A DNA stretch of 64,000 bases, taken from assembly GCA_964019415.1 (NCBI GenBank), contig OZ025880.1:2554813-2618812 (forward strand), given 5' to 3'. Source of the DNA: Ianthella basta (taxonomy: Eukaryota > Porifera > Demospongiae > Verongiida > Ianthellidae). The position numbers and the translations under genes were made by a program. Shown piece by piece: positions 21,957 through 32,455 of this stretch; within the stretch, counting starts at the first letter, position 1, and every line of letters starts with the position of its first letter. Below the pieces are notes generated by a model, which was not told the origin of the DNA, searched no databases, and was given only the letters and a program-made list of their open reading frames with translations.

Positions 21957-22159
21957 CAGTAAACTGAATTAGAAAGGGTTGGTTCTCCAATACCAGCTTC
22001 ACAACAGGGTTGAAAACCTTGCTGATATTTCGACCAGATGCTCTGGTCTTCTTCGCTAAGCGTCGGCAAAGTTTTCTACCCTGTTGTGAAGCTGGCATTG
22101 GAGAACCAACCCTTTCTGATGCCTGAGCCAGCTGAGAAGGCCTCACTTCAGTAAACTGA
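21957..22159. mobile_element. Foldback element with about 11-bp target-site duplication
   Basis: GGTTGGTTCTCCAATACCAG at about 21978 reappears in reverse complement at about 22090-22120 (CATTGGAGAACCAACC), followed by a unique right tail, CTGATGCCTGAGCCAGCTGA. CAGTAAACTGA flanks both sides (21957-21967 and 22149-22159). The copy at 54.7 kb shares both arm and tail sequence. The open frame across it is an artefact of the repeat. Confidence 0.75.
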
Positions 22160-22760
22160 TTTATTACTATATATAGCATTGATCACATAAGTAATGAGTG
22201 GTTTGACTGTACATTTGTATCTTTATATATGTTGCTGTTCACCATCCCCTAGCTTCTTTCCATTCAACTAGTTTTCCATTATATTCCTCCTCTCTGTCCT
22301 CCAGTGATGGACAAAGACATGCACTTTCAACTACTACTGTGTGCACTGTAACAACCCTATATAGCTATTGCATTCAGTTGCAGTAAAATATGACAGATTG
22401 TGATTAGCTACAATCGCATTAGAGTCTATCATGCAAATCTAATTATTGCAATTGTGGGATTCATGATGATGCAACCACATATTGCATGGGAGTAAATTCA
22501 ATGCATGTAGTTTTATTACTGTATCCTCTGAGAACTTGCTTACACAATGTTGTGGCAACTAGAGCAAGAATCATGAGCCCCCACATTATTTAAAGGTGAA
22601 TGTGAACACTGATGCAAACCATTCGTAGCCTATACTATTCGAACATACTGGGAAAGTAAATTCAAAGTGAGCAATGATTCAAATCAACTGTGGGAAGTTA
22701 AATCAAATTATATTGTTGTCGATGTACTGAATCAGGAATATTTGGACACAGCAACTATAT
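22160..22760. other. Intergenic sequence with no features seen
   Basis: I find no coding, RNA or repeat structure that can be supported here. Confidence 0.4.
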
Positions 22761-22938
22761 GTTTCTGTCTCTGTCTCAGTGATATGGTTATGCACTCCAA
22801 CATGTATGCTCTTCTGCTATTAAAGCAAAGCATCCTGCATGTCTACCTGAGGTGCTTGTAGCAGTGGCTCAGCATTATCCTCCCTTTGTTCTTCCTGTTT
22901 CTGGCAGCATCTCAACTGCCTGCACTTCAGGTACACAG
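22761..22938 (-). pseudogene. 3'-end relic of an array gene next to the duplication breakpoint
   Basis: The minus strand reads VYLKCRQLRCCQKQEEQRED and then NAEPLLQAP, matching the cytosolic tail start of gene E, followed by unrelated codons and a stop. GTTTCTGTCTCTGTCTCAGT at 22761-22780 matches the TETET-coding 3' end. The middle of the tail is replaced or scrambled. The relic ends exactly where homology to 39886 onward begins (22939), so it marks a recombination or deletion junction. Confidence 0.7.
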
Positions 22939-22980
22939 GAACAGATCCAGATTCACGAATATAGCTGATTCAATTAGAAT

Positions 22981-23300
22981 TCATGGGAAATTCATCTGAT
23001 GGCAAGTTGTTTGTGGATCCCCAGTACCTGCAAAAGTGCACAGCTCCATTAAAGTGTACTGGTTTGGTGCATAAACTAAGCATGCTACTGTTTCTGTTCC
23101 CTTGGCCAGATACTGTAGAAGAAACAAGACTACAGAAACCACACAGATTATAGGACTATCACCAATTTCAGTGCTGGTGTTCTTGCTTGCCATGCAGGGG
23201 ATGATTCTATAAATCCTCGGTACAGTTTGGTGGCATTTGACAGTCTTCCAGTGGCTTCAACTCCAATAACATTATGCTGCAATCCAATTAAATATCAGAT
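22981..23300 (-). other. Exon-like block conserved in both duplicated 3' flanks
   Basis: Minus-strand frames read VIGVEATGRLSNATKLYRGF in one frame and EIGDSPIICVVSVVLFLLQY in another. The second copy near 39928-40235 keeps both blocks, but a 4-base deletion changes how they join. A possible acceptor (TTGCAG) precedes the first block. I do not recognise the protein. It may be a decayed exon captured in the duplicated unit. Confidence 0.25.
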
Positions 23301-23717
23301 CCAATTTAGAATACAAAATGGTGTTGTAAAGGTTGCAGAATGTCGTGGGTTATGTAGACAATTATAACTTAAATTTACAAAAGACAATGAAAAGAGCCTA
23401 CTAGGATCGCCCTATATAGTGGCAGCTAACAGACAGTCCCTAAAATCTGTTCTCTCCCAAGTCACGCCACGTGGTGGTTGTGACATCACACGAGTGATGT
23501 TGTGTGAAGTGACACTGCTGCTGTAACGTATATTGGCTGAATTGCATTTTCATTTCCAAATTAACTGTGTACATAGTTAAATGCAAATGGTAAAAGACCA
23601 TATTATAGCTAAACATATATACTTACATATTAATTAATTAAATTGCCAAACAATGGTATTTTTGTAACTTATTATGCACTCACTCAGATGTGAATCAATT
23701 AGTGCCACATTAGCTAA

Positions 23718-26700
23718 CTATGTCTCTGTCTCTGTCTCAGTCACTGTGTCATCATCCTCTGAGGTGGGCACTCCAGCACGCAGTTCTGTTATTAGAACAA
23801 GGTTCCCAAGTCTCTCTGCTGGAGCTTCCAACGGTGGTTCAAAACTATCCTCCCTTTGTTCTTCCTGTTTCTTGCAACATCTCCATTGCTTGCACTTCAG
23901 ATACACTTTCTTTCCTAGACGAATGCCAGGATACAGGAGGGGTAGGTAGATGAGGATCATCTGGAGGGAAGCATAGAACTGTCTTGTTCCCATGGGTTTG
24001 TTGAAGTCAGTTATGTAAAGACTCAGGATGAGGATGAGGGCCAAATTACCAAGGATGGCTGCATCCAAATTGTTGAGTTTGCATGAAGTGTAGGGTTGCA
24101 AGGCGGCAATGAGTAGTAGCAAGGCCACAGTAAGAAAGATCTGGATGCAAAGAGCATCTTCTGCTTTTGGTAATAACACAGCCACTAGGAGGTGGACAAT
24201 GCGATGAAAAAGGTAGAGGGAAGAGAAGCTTCTGAAGTGCTCCTTGTAGCAGCCTTGAAAGACATTGACGAAGTGGTAGACCCATCTGTCAGTGTAGACA
24301 TTGCTGCAGAATGTCTGAACCCTTTGCAGTTTCCTCAATGGTGGCACAGCTATGATGAGTCTACCAAACAGCTGAGGCCCAATGGGAAGAGTGAGGAGAA
24401 GAAAGGAGGGCAGAAGGACAAACACTAACAGTATGACAATGGCTGGTATGAAGTATGCAATGTGTTGTATGGAGCCATAGGGCACAGAGCCCTGCCACCA
24501 CACCACCACCTTCCTCTCCCCATCCTCTCCTGTTATGGTCTGGTTGACAAGGATGTAAGAGGAGCTGACAATGAAGCGAGTGAATCCAAGAATGACAAAG
24601 GCAGGAAGTGCTCTGTCATATGACATACCATCTGAGTACTTTGCTTTCAATTGTCGCATTCTCCTGAGACATTGGTCCACTCGGTGACAGCATATCCACT
24701 TCTCTGCTGACCTCTCCAGAACAGTGAGTGTGATGGCCACTGTCAGCGGGAACAGTCCAATGGAGTAGTGAAGAAGGAGTGTCTGTAGTAAGGTGAGGTT
24801 GGTATTCGGTGCAAGGCAGTATGGTGGGAGGAGCACTCCAAAGAAGTCCAGGTTCCACATGCCATACAGAAATCGGTATATCCTGACAAATGCATTGTGC
24901 ACTGGTCCCAACTCAGCATCACCTCTGATAGTGGAGAAGGCTAGGAGTTGTGCAAACAGCAGAAATGAGTTGAACCTTCCTGACACTAGATCTATGTTGA
25001 AGAGCATCAAGACAAACATGAAGGCAAACATGGGCACCCACTCACTCAGTATCCATACAAGAATGCCCACTTTACTGATCCCTTCCTCACAACTGACACA
25101 GACTGGTCTTATCCCATTGAAGTTCACTGCAGTTCCTTTTCCTTCCAGGCAGTCTCCACAGAGAAGCCCTTTACGATTAGATCCACTACAGACTACTTCT
25201 TGCAACCATTTCTCAGAATTGTTCTGTGGAAGTATGATTTGCTGTGATTGACAGTATCCTGGAGGGCATGGTCCAGTGAAGAACTTCTGGCCATCACAAC
25301 TGTTTTGATAACTGGATTGTAGGTATCCAGCCCAATGATCCCTCTCCAAGACAGCACCAATCACCTTGTGGTGTCCCTCCTTACATTCTGCTATCCCAGT
25401 TACACTTAACATCCCACAGTGACATGTTCCCATGTCTCCTGAACCATATCGGAAGATGTAGCCAGGAGGACAGCACTGGAGTACTATGTTCATCACCAGG
25501 AGTAGGTCTGTGTTGTCCATTGACTGCAGAACCAGCAGAGGAAGTCTAACTACAGCAGATGTGTTGCTTTTGTTGCTAGGGATGGAATGATTGGCCATGC
25601 CATGTTGCTGTGGAATTCCATGGAGGATGACTGTAAAGTCAGCAGTATAGATAGAGAGGGGATTCAGTTGAACAGGCATTGAGTCATCGATCGCGTAAAT
25701 TCTCACGTTGAATATGGAACTGATGTTACTTCCAAACACATCATACGCATGAGTATAGGGAAGTCTCTTCTGTTTGCCAGGGATGAAATGCACAATCAAT
25801 GGCTTGCAAATGTCAACACTAGCATCATCAGCGTGATCTGGACCAGACACTATCTCTCTTTGGACAACCTTTAGCCTGTACTGCCTGTTTGCTAATTGTG
25901 CAATGTAAATGGGAGAATCATGTTTATTATATAATTCATTCATAGCAACAGACATGTTATAAATGAAAGTCAATTGTATTTGCCTCACAGCTGAGCTGCT
26001 AACATGATACTCTTCATTGTGTATTTCCAAGTTTGTGATGATTGTCTTCGGAGGTGTGCTTCCAGCCTGACAGTTTCGCATATCTGTTACATAAACTGAT
26101 TGTCCTTCAGCTTTGGCAGTGTTTCCACTAAAGATGATTGCACAGCTGTTCTCTTCCCATTCTTGGTCATACTGGAGGAAGCAATCTGACACTGGTACTA
26201 GTCCAGGTGCAGAGCTGGCATAAATGGCACCTCCTCTTTGAAAGGCATGATTTGCAAAAAAGCGTACTGTCATATTTTTGGCAACTCTGATGTAGCTCTC
26301 TCCATACAGGGCAATGGCCCCACCATGTGTGGCTACACAATTCTGCAACACTGATTGTGCATTTGGCTGGAACACAATTTCTGAGTCTAGTGCATAAATT
26401 CCTTGTGAGGCGGCTCCACAAAGGATACTTACTTTGCCTGCAGTTAATTGCACTGAGTTTGCAAAGATTAAGTTAGTGTTGGTATCCTTCTGAAATGAAG
26501 GGTTGATAGTTTGTGATAGTTGCTCCTTTATGAGTGCCATGGACTCTTTTGATGAAGCAGCAACAAAGCTATTTCGACCGACAAGTAACTTTAGAAATTT
26601 TGCAAGGATGTACGTGTCCTCTTTTTGAAGTGCTGAATATGATGTTGAAGTAGCTGCACAAATATTTATTAGTCTGACACCTCTGAACAGCCTCTTCCCA

Positions 26701-28676
26701 TGAGTAGGAAGTGACTGGAAGGCACATGCACTTCCACTTGCTGCTGTGTTTCTGAAAAGCACTGCATCATTCACAATCACACTATCTCCACTGTTCCCTT
26801 GATAATGTGAGTGCTTGTAGAACACTGATATACCACCACCAACTCCTTGCTCTGCTTTGTTCGACCACATCATCCACTTTGTAAAATTGACAATGTTGTC
26901 TGTTCTGAAGGTGGCACTGACTGTGGAAAACTCTACATGAACACCTCCACCCATCATGTCATATTTCTCTGAAGGGAGTAGGGTATTGTTCGTAAATTGA
27001 GCATTGATTAATTCCATCTCACTCCTTTCTGTTCTATCTCGAATCCTAATGAACAGGCCTCCACCACTGTGTGCTATGTTGTGCAGAAAATGTATCTCAT
27101 ACATGTTAAAAGTGTTACCAATTGAGGAATCCTGAAGGATAATGTAAAGTCCGCCCCCAAGTTCTGCAGTATTTATGACATTACTAGTGAAAACTATCTT
27201 GAGTGTATTCTGCATGGCAAAGTCTTTGATTACAATAGCAATACCCCCACCCTTGAGGGCATGATTGTGTTGAATCATGCACTGGCTTAGTTTCACCAAA
27301 TTTCCCATTGCATGTCCACTGAGCTCAATGTACACTCCAGCTCCACACTGTGATCTGTGCCACTGAGAACGTAATTTATACACTAGTATTTCATTTCTCT
27401 TTGCCCACCCTGTGACTATAACTTGGAATCCTCTCCTGTATTCTTCTGGAATGTTTGATCCCTGTAGAACCAAGCCCTGAAGCCTGATGTGATTGTCCCT
27501 TGACTGATCTGTAACTTCAATGGTGAGTGCACTATTTAGAATTGCTGTAAGTGCAACCACTTTACCATTTCCAATTTGAATGTTGTTTCCTGAGGAGCTG
27601 CCTCTCAGTCCAATCTTGATGCTGGAATAATCGGTGGAGTTGTTTGTAGCATTCTTGTGACTGCTCAATGGCTGTTCATTTAATGTGATACCACTCTCTG
27701 TCATGTTTTCTTCACCTTCAAGCATTTCCCATCCTTCTAAGATAAGAAATTCTTTAAGTTGTATGTTAAAACCATGCACTCTGTCAAGCAGAGTTATTGA
27801 GATGCCACTACCTATGCTGGTAACTCTCACAGTAACATTTGAAACAGTAATCTCACCACCTTCTCCATTGCCCCTCACAGTGATGTTAATGCCTGTGAAT
27901 GACATGGAAGGGTGGGTAATCAGATGGCCAACAAATATGTTTGACATCTGAATACTCTCAGTTACTAGAGGAGCATCTCTTGTCCTACCTGTGAGGACTT
28001 CAATTTGTATCCCACTGCCATTAATACCAAAATGGTATATTGCAACATTGTCTATAGATAATACATCCCCATGTGTGATTGTGGTGTTATGCCTGAAGAC
28101 AGAAATGCCTCTTCCATAGGAGCCAATTATATGAATGAAGATAGTATGTAGGAATATTTGTCTGCACTCATGGAAATAGAGAGTTGATGAATCCAAGAGA
28201 GAATCACTGTAAAGCAGTTGTTCACCACAGGCATGGAATGCCAGGAAATTGATCTCAAGTGCCTCAGCATTTTGAAATACCAAGTTTGCTCCTTCGTAGC
28301 ACCAAATTTCTGGTAAATCTAGTGGACAATTTCCTTTTAGTCCCACATTTGCAACACCCAACAGTGGAGTGTGACGTGAAGAACTGTCAACAGGCACAAT
28401 CCCATAAGTACCACACCCAACGAAAACTAGGGTATCATTCCGAATGTGTTTAAGAGCATAGTTCAGTGACCTACACGCTTCATTAGAACGTCGTGGATGA
28501 GGTACTGGGCCACCTGCTAATGTGTCATGAATACACTGTGGACTATCCTCTCCTGTTGTACTAACCCACATGGTTCTTGTGTACTTCTTGGAAGCTGTTC
28601 CGGTGCAGCATGTGAGAAGTATCAGTGCACACGCCAGTAGGCTGCTCTGAATTGGAAACAGGGTCAGTGCGACCAT
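23718..28676 (-). CDS. Array gene D: beta-helix, Cys-rich, multi-TM surface receptor (1652 aa)
   Basis: The frame is open from 28763, but the Met at 28676 (MVALTLFPIQSSLLACALIL) is taken as start because a CATCAG acceptor ends at 28692 and the signal peptide begins here. WVSTTGEDSPQCIHD follows at about residue 40. The ectodomain has the usual GGG turns and an insertion-rich segment around 240-300 (repeated Asn/Ser/Thr) not found in B or C. CCPPGYIF is near 1069, GLLCGDC near 1172, and the multi-TM module starts near 1197. The tail ends SEDDDTVTETETET. It is the closest relative of gene F: the last 450 residues and the 3' flank are nearly identical, while the ectodomains differ at many positions. 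A receptor role is inferred from architecture only. Confidence 0.9.
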   Translation of the reverse strand: MVALTLFPIQSSLLACALILLTCCTGTASKKYTRTMWVSTTGEDSPQCIHDTLAGGPVPHPRRSNEACRSLNYALKHIRNDTLVFVGCGTYGIVPVDSSSRHTPLLGVANVGLKGNCPLDLPEIWCYEGANLVFQNAEALEINFLAFHACGEQLLYSDSLLDSSTLYFHECRQIFLHTIFIHIIGSYGRGISVFRHNTTITHGDVLSIDNVAIYHFGINGSGIQIEVLTGRTRDAPLVTESIQMSNIFVGHLITHPSMSFTGINITVRGNGEGGEITVSNVTVRVTSIGSGISITLLDRVHGFNIQLKEFLILEGWEMLEGEENMTESGITLNEQPLSSHKNATNNSTDYSSIKIGLRGSSSGNNIQIGNGKVVALTAILNSALTIEVTDQSRDNHIRLQGLVLQGSNIPEEYRRGFQVIVTGWAKRNEILVYKLRSQWHRSQCGAGVYIELSGHAMGNLVKLSQCMIQHNHALKGGGIAIVIKDFAMQNTLKIVFTSNVINTAELGGGLYIILQDSSIGNTFNMYEIHFLHNIAHSGGGLFIRIRDRTERSEMELINAQFTNNTLLPSEKYDMMGGGVHVEFSTVSATFRTDNIVNFTKWMMWSNKAEQGVGGGISVFYKHSHYQGNSGDSVIVNDAVLFRNTAASGSACAFQSLPTHGKRLFRGVRLINICAATSTSYSALQKEDTYILAKFLKLLVGRNSFVAASSKESMALIKEQLSQTINPSFQKDTNTNLIFANSVQLTAGKVSILCGAASQGIYALDSEIVFQPNAQSVLQNCVATHGGAIALYGESYIRVAKNMTVRFFANHAFQRGGAIYASSAPGLVPVSDCFLQYDQEWEENSCAIIFSGNTAKAEGQSVYVTDMRNCQAGSTPPKTIITNLEIHNEEYHVSSSAVRQIQLTFIYNMSVAMNELYNKHDSPIYIAQLANRQYRLKVVQREIVSGPDHADDASVDICKPLIVHFIPGKQKRLPYTHAYDVFGSNISSIFNVRIYAIDDSMPVQLNPLSIYTADFTVILHGIPQQHGMANHSIPSNKSNTSAVVRLPLLVLQSMDNTDLLLVMNIVLQCCPPGYIFRYGSGDMGTCHCGMLSVTGIAECKEGHHKVIGAVLERDHWAGYLQSSYQNSCDGQKFFTGPCPPGYCQSQQIILPQNNSEKWLQEVVCSGSNRKGLLCGDCLEGKGTAVNFNGIRPVCVSCEEGISKVGILVWILSEWVPMFAFMFVLMLFNIDLVSGRFNSFLLFAQLLAFSTIRGDAELGPVHNAFVRIYRFLYGMWNLDFFGVLLPPYCLAPNTNLTLLQTLLLHYSIGLFPLTVAITLTVLERSAEKWICCHRVDQCLRRMRQLKAKYSDGMSYDRALPAFVILGFTRFIVSSSYILVNQTITGEDGERKVVVWWQGSVPYGSIQHIAYFIPAIVILLVFVLLPSFLLLTLPIGPQLFGRLIIAVPPLRKLQRVQTFCSNVYTDRWVYHFVNVFQGCYKEHFRSFSSLYLFHRIVHLLVAVLLPKAEDALCIQIFLTVALLLLIAALQPYTSCKLNNLDAAILGNLALILILSLYITDFNKPMGTRQFYASLQMILIYLPLLYPGIRLGKKVYLKCKQWRCCKKQEEQREDSFEPPLEAPAERLGNLVLITELRAGVPTSEDDDTVTETETET

Positions 28677-28690
28677 GATTCTACCGGAGA

Positions 28691-29342
28691 CCTGATGGTT
28701 GATTTGAAAGGAAGAAAGCATATGGTACAAATGGCAGCAATAAAAATACATTATACATTGCAAAAGGAATACACGGTGTGATTTCTCATAACAGAACAGT
28801 TGAATTTGATTTACAATAAATGGGCTTCCTTTGAAAGGAGAATTTATGATAATTTATCACAGATATTGGCAAAACGCATGCGATTTATTAATGCCTGCCA
28901 ATTTAAGACTAAATACTTTAAAATCTGCAAGCATGCATAGAACGAGTCTGAGAAGATAACTTTCGCAAAGATATAAAATAGCAGCCATTTCAACCGGATC
29001 CAAGTTAACTACCTTGTGTTGGAGGACATGGGGGAACTTGCTTGTATGAATGTTGTAGTAATAGAAGCTACATGCACTGTGTTTACTCAGTGAATGATAA
29101 AATGTACAATGGTGGGATCAGAAAATAGTGAAGAAGAATTGAAATTAAGACTAAGACATGAAGCTACTGATTTGCTGAGCAACTTACAGATAATAGTTCT
29201 GATAATTGCAATTTCTTCTCAGTCAAGCTCTTGAGTGACAGCAGATACACAAGCACACTGCAAAATTGACAATATCACATTCTTGGGTGCTAGGCACAGA
29301 GCAAGTGTTACAATTGCACCATTAGTCACCTGGCTTTTATAT
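28691..29342 (-). promoter_or_regulatory. Leader exon, 5'UTR intron and TATA box of gene D
   Basis: On the minus strand ATATAAAAGC (29333-29342) is a TATA box. A first exon of about 115 bases would end ATTATCT at 29188 before the donor GTAAGT (29182-29187), and the acceptor lies at 28692-28694. The intron is about 496 bases. Gene F has the same motifs in the same order. Confidence 0.6.
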
Positions 29343-30389
29343 GCTTGCAATTAACATATGCATACATTGATTATGTAATTGGTACGTGTACAGTAGGGTT
29401 CCACCCCAGTAATTGGTTAACTATGAATGTGGTTAATATTGCTGACTGTGTGATGGTTGTATTAGTTGTTCAGGTTCTGACTCCTAGGAAAATCAGCTTG
29501 AAAAGGAGTAATTGTGAGCTTCGAGCACAGCATCAACTTCAATAGCTCTAGGTTACAGAATATTCCAATCTATTGATTTTATATCACAGCAAAAGCTAAG
29601 TACACATACTCAGCACTATAACATTTAGCGACAATAATTGGTGAGGAGCTCCTATGTCACTCAACTTGTCCATTGTAATTCGAAGCCACAGGTGGTTGTT
29701 TAGCCAACTGGGCTCATCAACCTGGGCCATGTACATGTGGCATACTAGGAATGTAGTTGATGAGTGACTGCATGTGTCTGAGGTGAATTCAAAACAGCTG
29801 TTCATATGGCTCTTCTACATACTGGCCACTGTGGCACTAACTCACTGTGAATGTCATAGCATACATTCTGTGATCCTCTGTTTTATACATATAGCATCAT
29901 TAGTAGCAACTATTGGTGCACCTGTACATAGGTATGAGTTATGAGTGCTGTGGACTGCTGTACCACCCATCAGGCATATAGTATGTCTATCAGGTGATCA
30001 TATTGTCACTGAGGAGGACTTTAACCTTGCAGATTATATACTAGTACTTCATATTAGCACCCAGAATAAGAAATACACACACAAACCAAAATTAAGAAGT
30101 GCATGAATATGATACAGCAGAACTAATGTATGTAGAGAGATATTGGCTGTGCAAGGTGTCATAATAATATGTAGATTAAAGTATTATATGGCATCAGTCT
30201 TTCACAAGTAAGCATGTGTGGCTGTCACTGTTATAAGCATGCATGTATCACATACATTGTATACTGTAATGCATTAGTCCTGAATAGTATATAGTGTACA
30301 CATGGTTGCTGCTGTAGTGATGTGCAGTGCATAATTATACTGCATATATTTCAGCATGTGCCTGACAGTGCCAATGATGACATTTACAG
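29343..30389. other. Upstream flank of gene D
   Basis: No gene. The patch around 29640-29760 (CACTCAACTTGT) is shared with about 46680-46800 upstream of gene F. Short open frames here are unsupported. Confidence 0.45.
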
Positions 30390-31020
30390 TACAATTATAC
30401 AACTCTGCTGAACCAAATGCATCAACATGATGTATATGAAAGACACATACACAATCATCCATTGTTAGTGCACACAAAGAAAGGTCTCTGCACTGAATGT
30501 GAACCCTAGTGCATTGTGCTATCTCATTCAGAGTATATGAAAGACACATACACAATCATCCATTGTTATTATTAACAAAACAAGGTCTCAGTATTGAATG
30601 TGAACCCTGGTGCATCCATTGTGCTGTAATTGAGTGATTAGGTGTGGGCTTGTTTGTCATGATCACTGCTGTGATTGCCTGCCCTATTGTATTGCTGGGA
30701 TTCAACCGGGTTCTATTCATTAATTCTATTCTGAACAGTGGAGCCATTGTGCGTAGGCATTCGTGAACCGGTTCACACCTGATGGTCAACAGGACAGATT
30801 AATTGTATTAATGCATGCCCATTGACTTATTCTTGTACTCTGAATGAGATAGCACAATGCACTAGGGTTCACATTCAGTACAGAGACCTTCTTTGTGCAC
30901 ATTAACAATGGATGATTGTGTACGTGTCTTTCATATACATCATGTGGGAATAGAGCATTCATGGACTGTACAGTTTCACTACATGTTGACACATTTGATT
31001 CAGTAGATATGTAATTATTG
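30390..31020. mobile_element. Inverted-repeat (MITE-like) element, copy 1
   Basis: CATGATGTATATGAAAGACA at about 30427 reappears in reverse complement at about 30925-30945 (TGTCTTTCATATACATCATG). Weaker arm homology continues outward to about 30395 (CTCTGCTGAACCAAATGC) and about 31015. The left arm is doubled, with a second start at about 30536. The core is shared, in opposite orientation, with the copy at 47.3 kb. There is no transposase, so it is a non-autonomous element. Confidence 0.7.
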
Positions 31021-31252
31021 CCACTGTTGAGAACATGATGGCGTACATATGCATGCCATAATATGCTGGATGCAGCATAATATATAGGACTAATGTATTT
31101 ATGTATGTATGATGCATGCTTGCAACAATGACAGCCACACATGCATACATTCTCGTGAAAGACCATATTTTGTTCTACATACGACCCTTTGCACAGGCAA
31201 TGTCTCTCGCTAGACTGTCTGGCTGAGGTAGACACCAGGAAACCTGACTCAC

Positions 31253-31469
31253 AGTGAACTGTTGAGTTGAGAAGGATCTATTCCAGGCAGGAGAAAATTT
31301 TCATTTGCAGGCAAGTCCAGCCTTTGGGTACCTCCTACAGGGCCAGGAGGGTGACAGATGTATTGATAACAATTGACACAAAGGAATTGATTGTAGGACC
31401 CACCCTCTGCCTCCAACACTTCGTAGACACAGTAACAATGACGGTGAGATCCAAGCAGGAAGCAGGCTT
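31253..31469 (-). other. Orphan exon-like ORF with splice signals
   Basis: The minus-strand segment is bounded by TTTGTATTTCAG (acceptor) and GTGAGT (donor). Between them is an open frame reading EACFLLGSHRHCYCVYEVLE and continuing with Cys pairs (LCVNCYQYIC) and PPGPVGGTQRLDLPANENF. It lies in a stretch absent from the duplicated copy near 48 kb. The Cys pattern suggests a small extracellular module, but I cannot name it. No partner exon was found, so it is either a relic or an exon of a gene not otherwise visible. Confidence 0.35.
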
Positions 31470-31710
31470 CTGAAATACAAAATGTCAAATATTACTATTA
31501 CAAATTTTATATCTCTCTACTATATAATATAATTATAAGTTCTACTGTATCACATTGCATGTACTTCTCCTATACATATACCTTATTCTTGGTGCCTATA
31601 TAAAAAGTAGTCTGTGAGGTTAAACGCCTCCTCAGTGGCAATATGATCACCAGAAACCTGTGCGATGCTTGATGTATACAAATATGGGGCACAGCAATTC
31701 CACAGCACTG

Positions 31711-31724
31711 CACACACACACACA

Positions 31725-31816
<92 letters not shown>
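31711..31816. repeat. (CA)n microsatellite
   Basis: CA dinucleotide run of about 53 units with two small interruptions. It produces artefactual open frames on both strands. Confidence 0.98.
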
Positions 31817-31818
<2 letters not shown>

Positions 31819-32109
31819 GCTAATGAACCAGATGGTGTGTGCTATTCCACATGTCTCTGACAATTCAGACACAACCATTGGATGCATGCTGTACGTATGA
31901 ATTAACTCAGACCCATGCAAGATCACATACATACACGTACACACAGTTACTGTACTGCCCATGGTACTGTAACACTCTTACTTACAGCATATCAGATACT
32001 ATACCTGTATTATATGCCCTCACACTGTGTACCCTTAGACATACCACTATTGTGAAACATCACCATAATATAGTAGATCAATTTCACAGTCAATTCAGTT
32101 AGCCTCATA

Positions 32110-32455
32110 CATGTATTTAAACCACTGACTGTAGGAGTACAGTAAGGTGAATATTACTGAAGGCGGCAATCATGTTGATTGGAGTAAGATTCATCATTCT
32201 TTAAGTGCTTCTTTTAACTGTGCTGAGTATAGTCTGAGTAGGGAATCATCGCAGTCCTCATCTGTATACTACAGTAGCAAACTGTGTGAGTTAGGTGCGA
32301 ACTGCGTGTGTTGCTAATTATAATTACCATGACCACTTCCATGTATGTAATTCTGTGCCCAATTTATGCTTAAAAAGAAAGCCTGTAATGGACAGTTTGC
32401 TACCAGGAACTTTACTATATTGTATTTGCAGCTTACAGTTGATGCCATCAACATT
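32110..32455 (+). promoter_or_regulatory. Probable leader exon and 5'UTR intron of gene E
   Basis: TATTTGCAG ending at 32431 is a good acceptor 24 bases before the ATG. GTGAGT (32286-32291) is a possible donor giving an intron of about 146 bases. TATTTAAAC at about 32114 is a weak TATA candidate. Confidence 0.4.

Larger units (their letters stand above)
22939..31640. repeat. Segmental duplication copy 1 (contains gene D)
   Basis: It matches 39886 to about 48200. The 3' flank (22939-23717) is nearly identical to 39886-40659. Gene D pairs with gene F. The leader exons and TATA boxes correspond. Patches around 29640, the inverted-repeat element at 30.4 kb, and 31150-31640 match around 46680, 47.3 kb and 47950-48200. 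The 5' part is more diverged and has unshared insertions, for example about 31200-31480. Confidence 0.75.

Noticed and set aside
28677-28763. N-terminal extension of gene D, and similar extensions of C (to 19177) and E (from 32366)
   Set aside because: They run across the 5'UTR acceptor into the intron. The signal peptide begins at the internal Met, as in the other paralogs.
31570-31962. Open frames of Cys-Val or His-Thr repeats
   Set aside because: They translate the (CA)n/(GT)n microsatellite.
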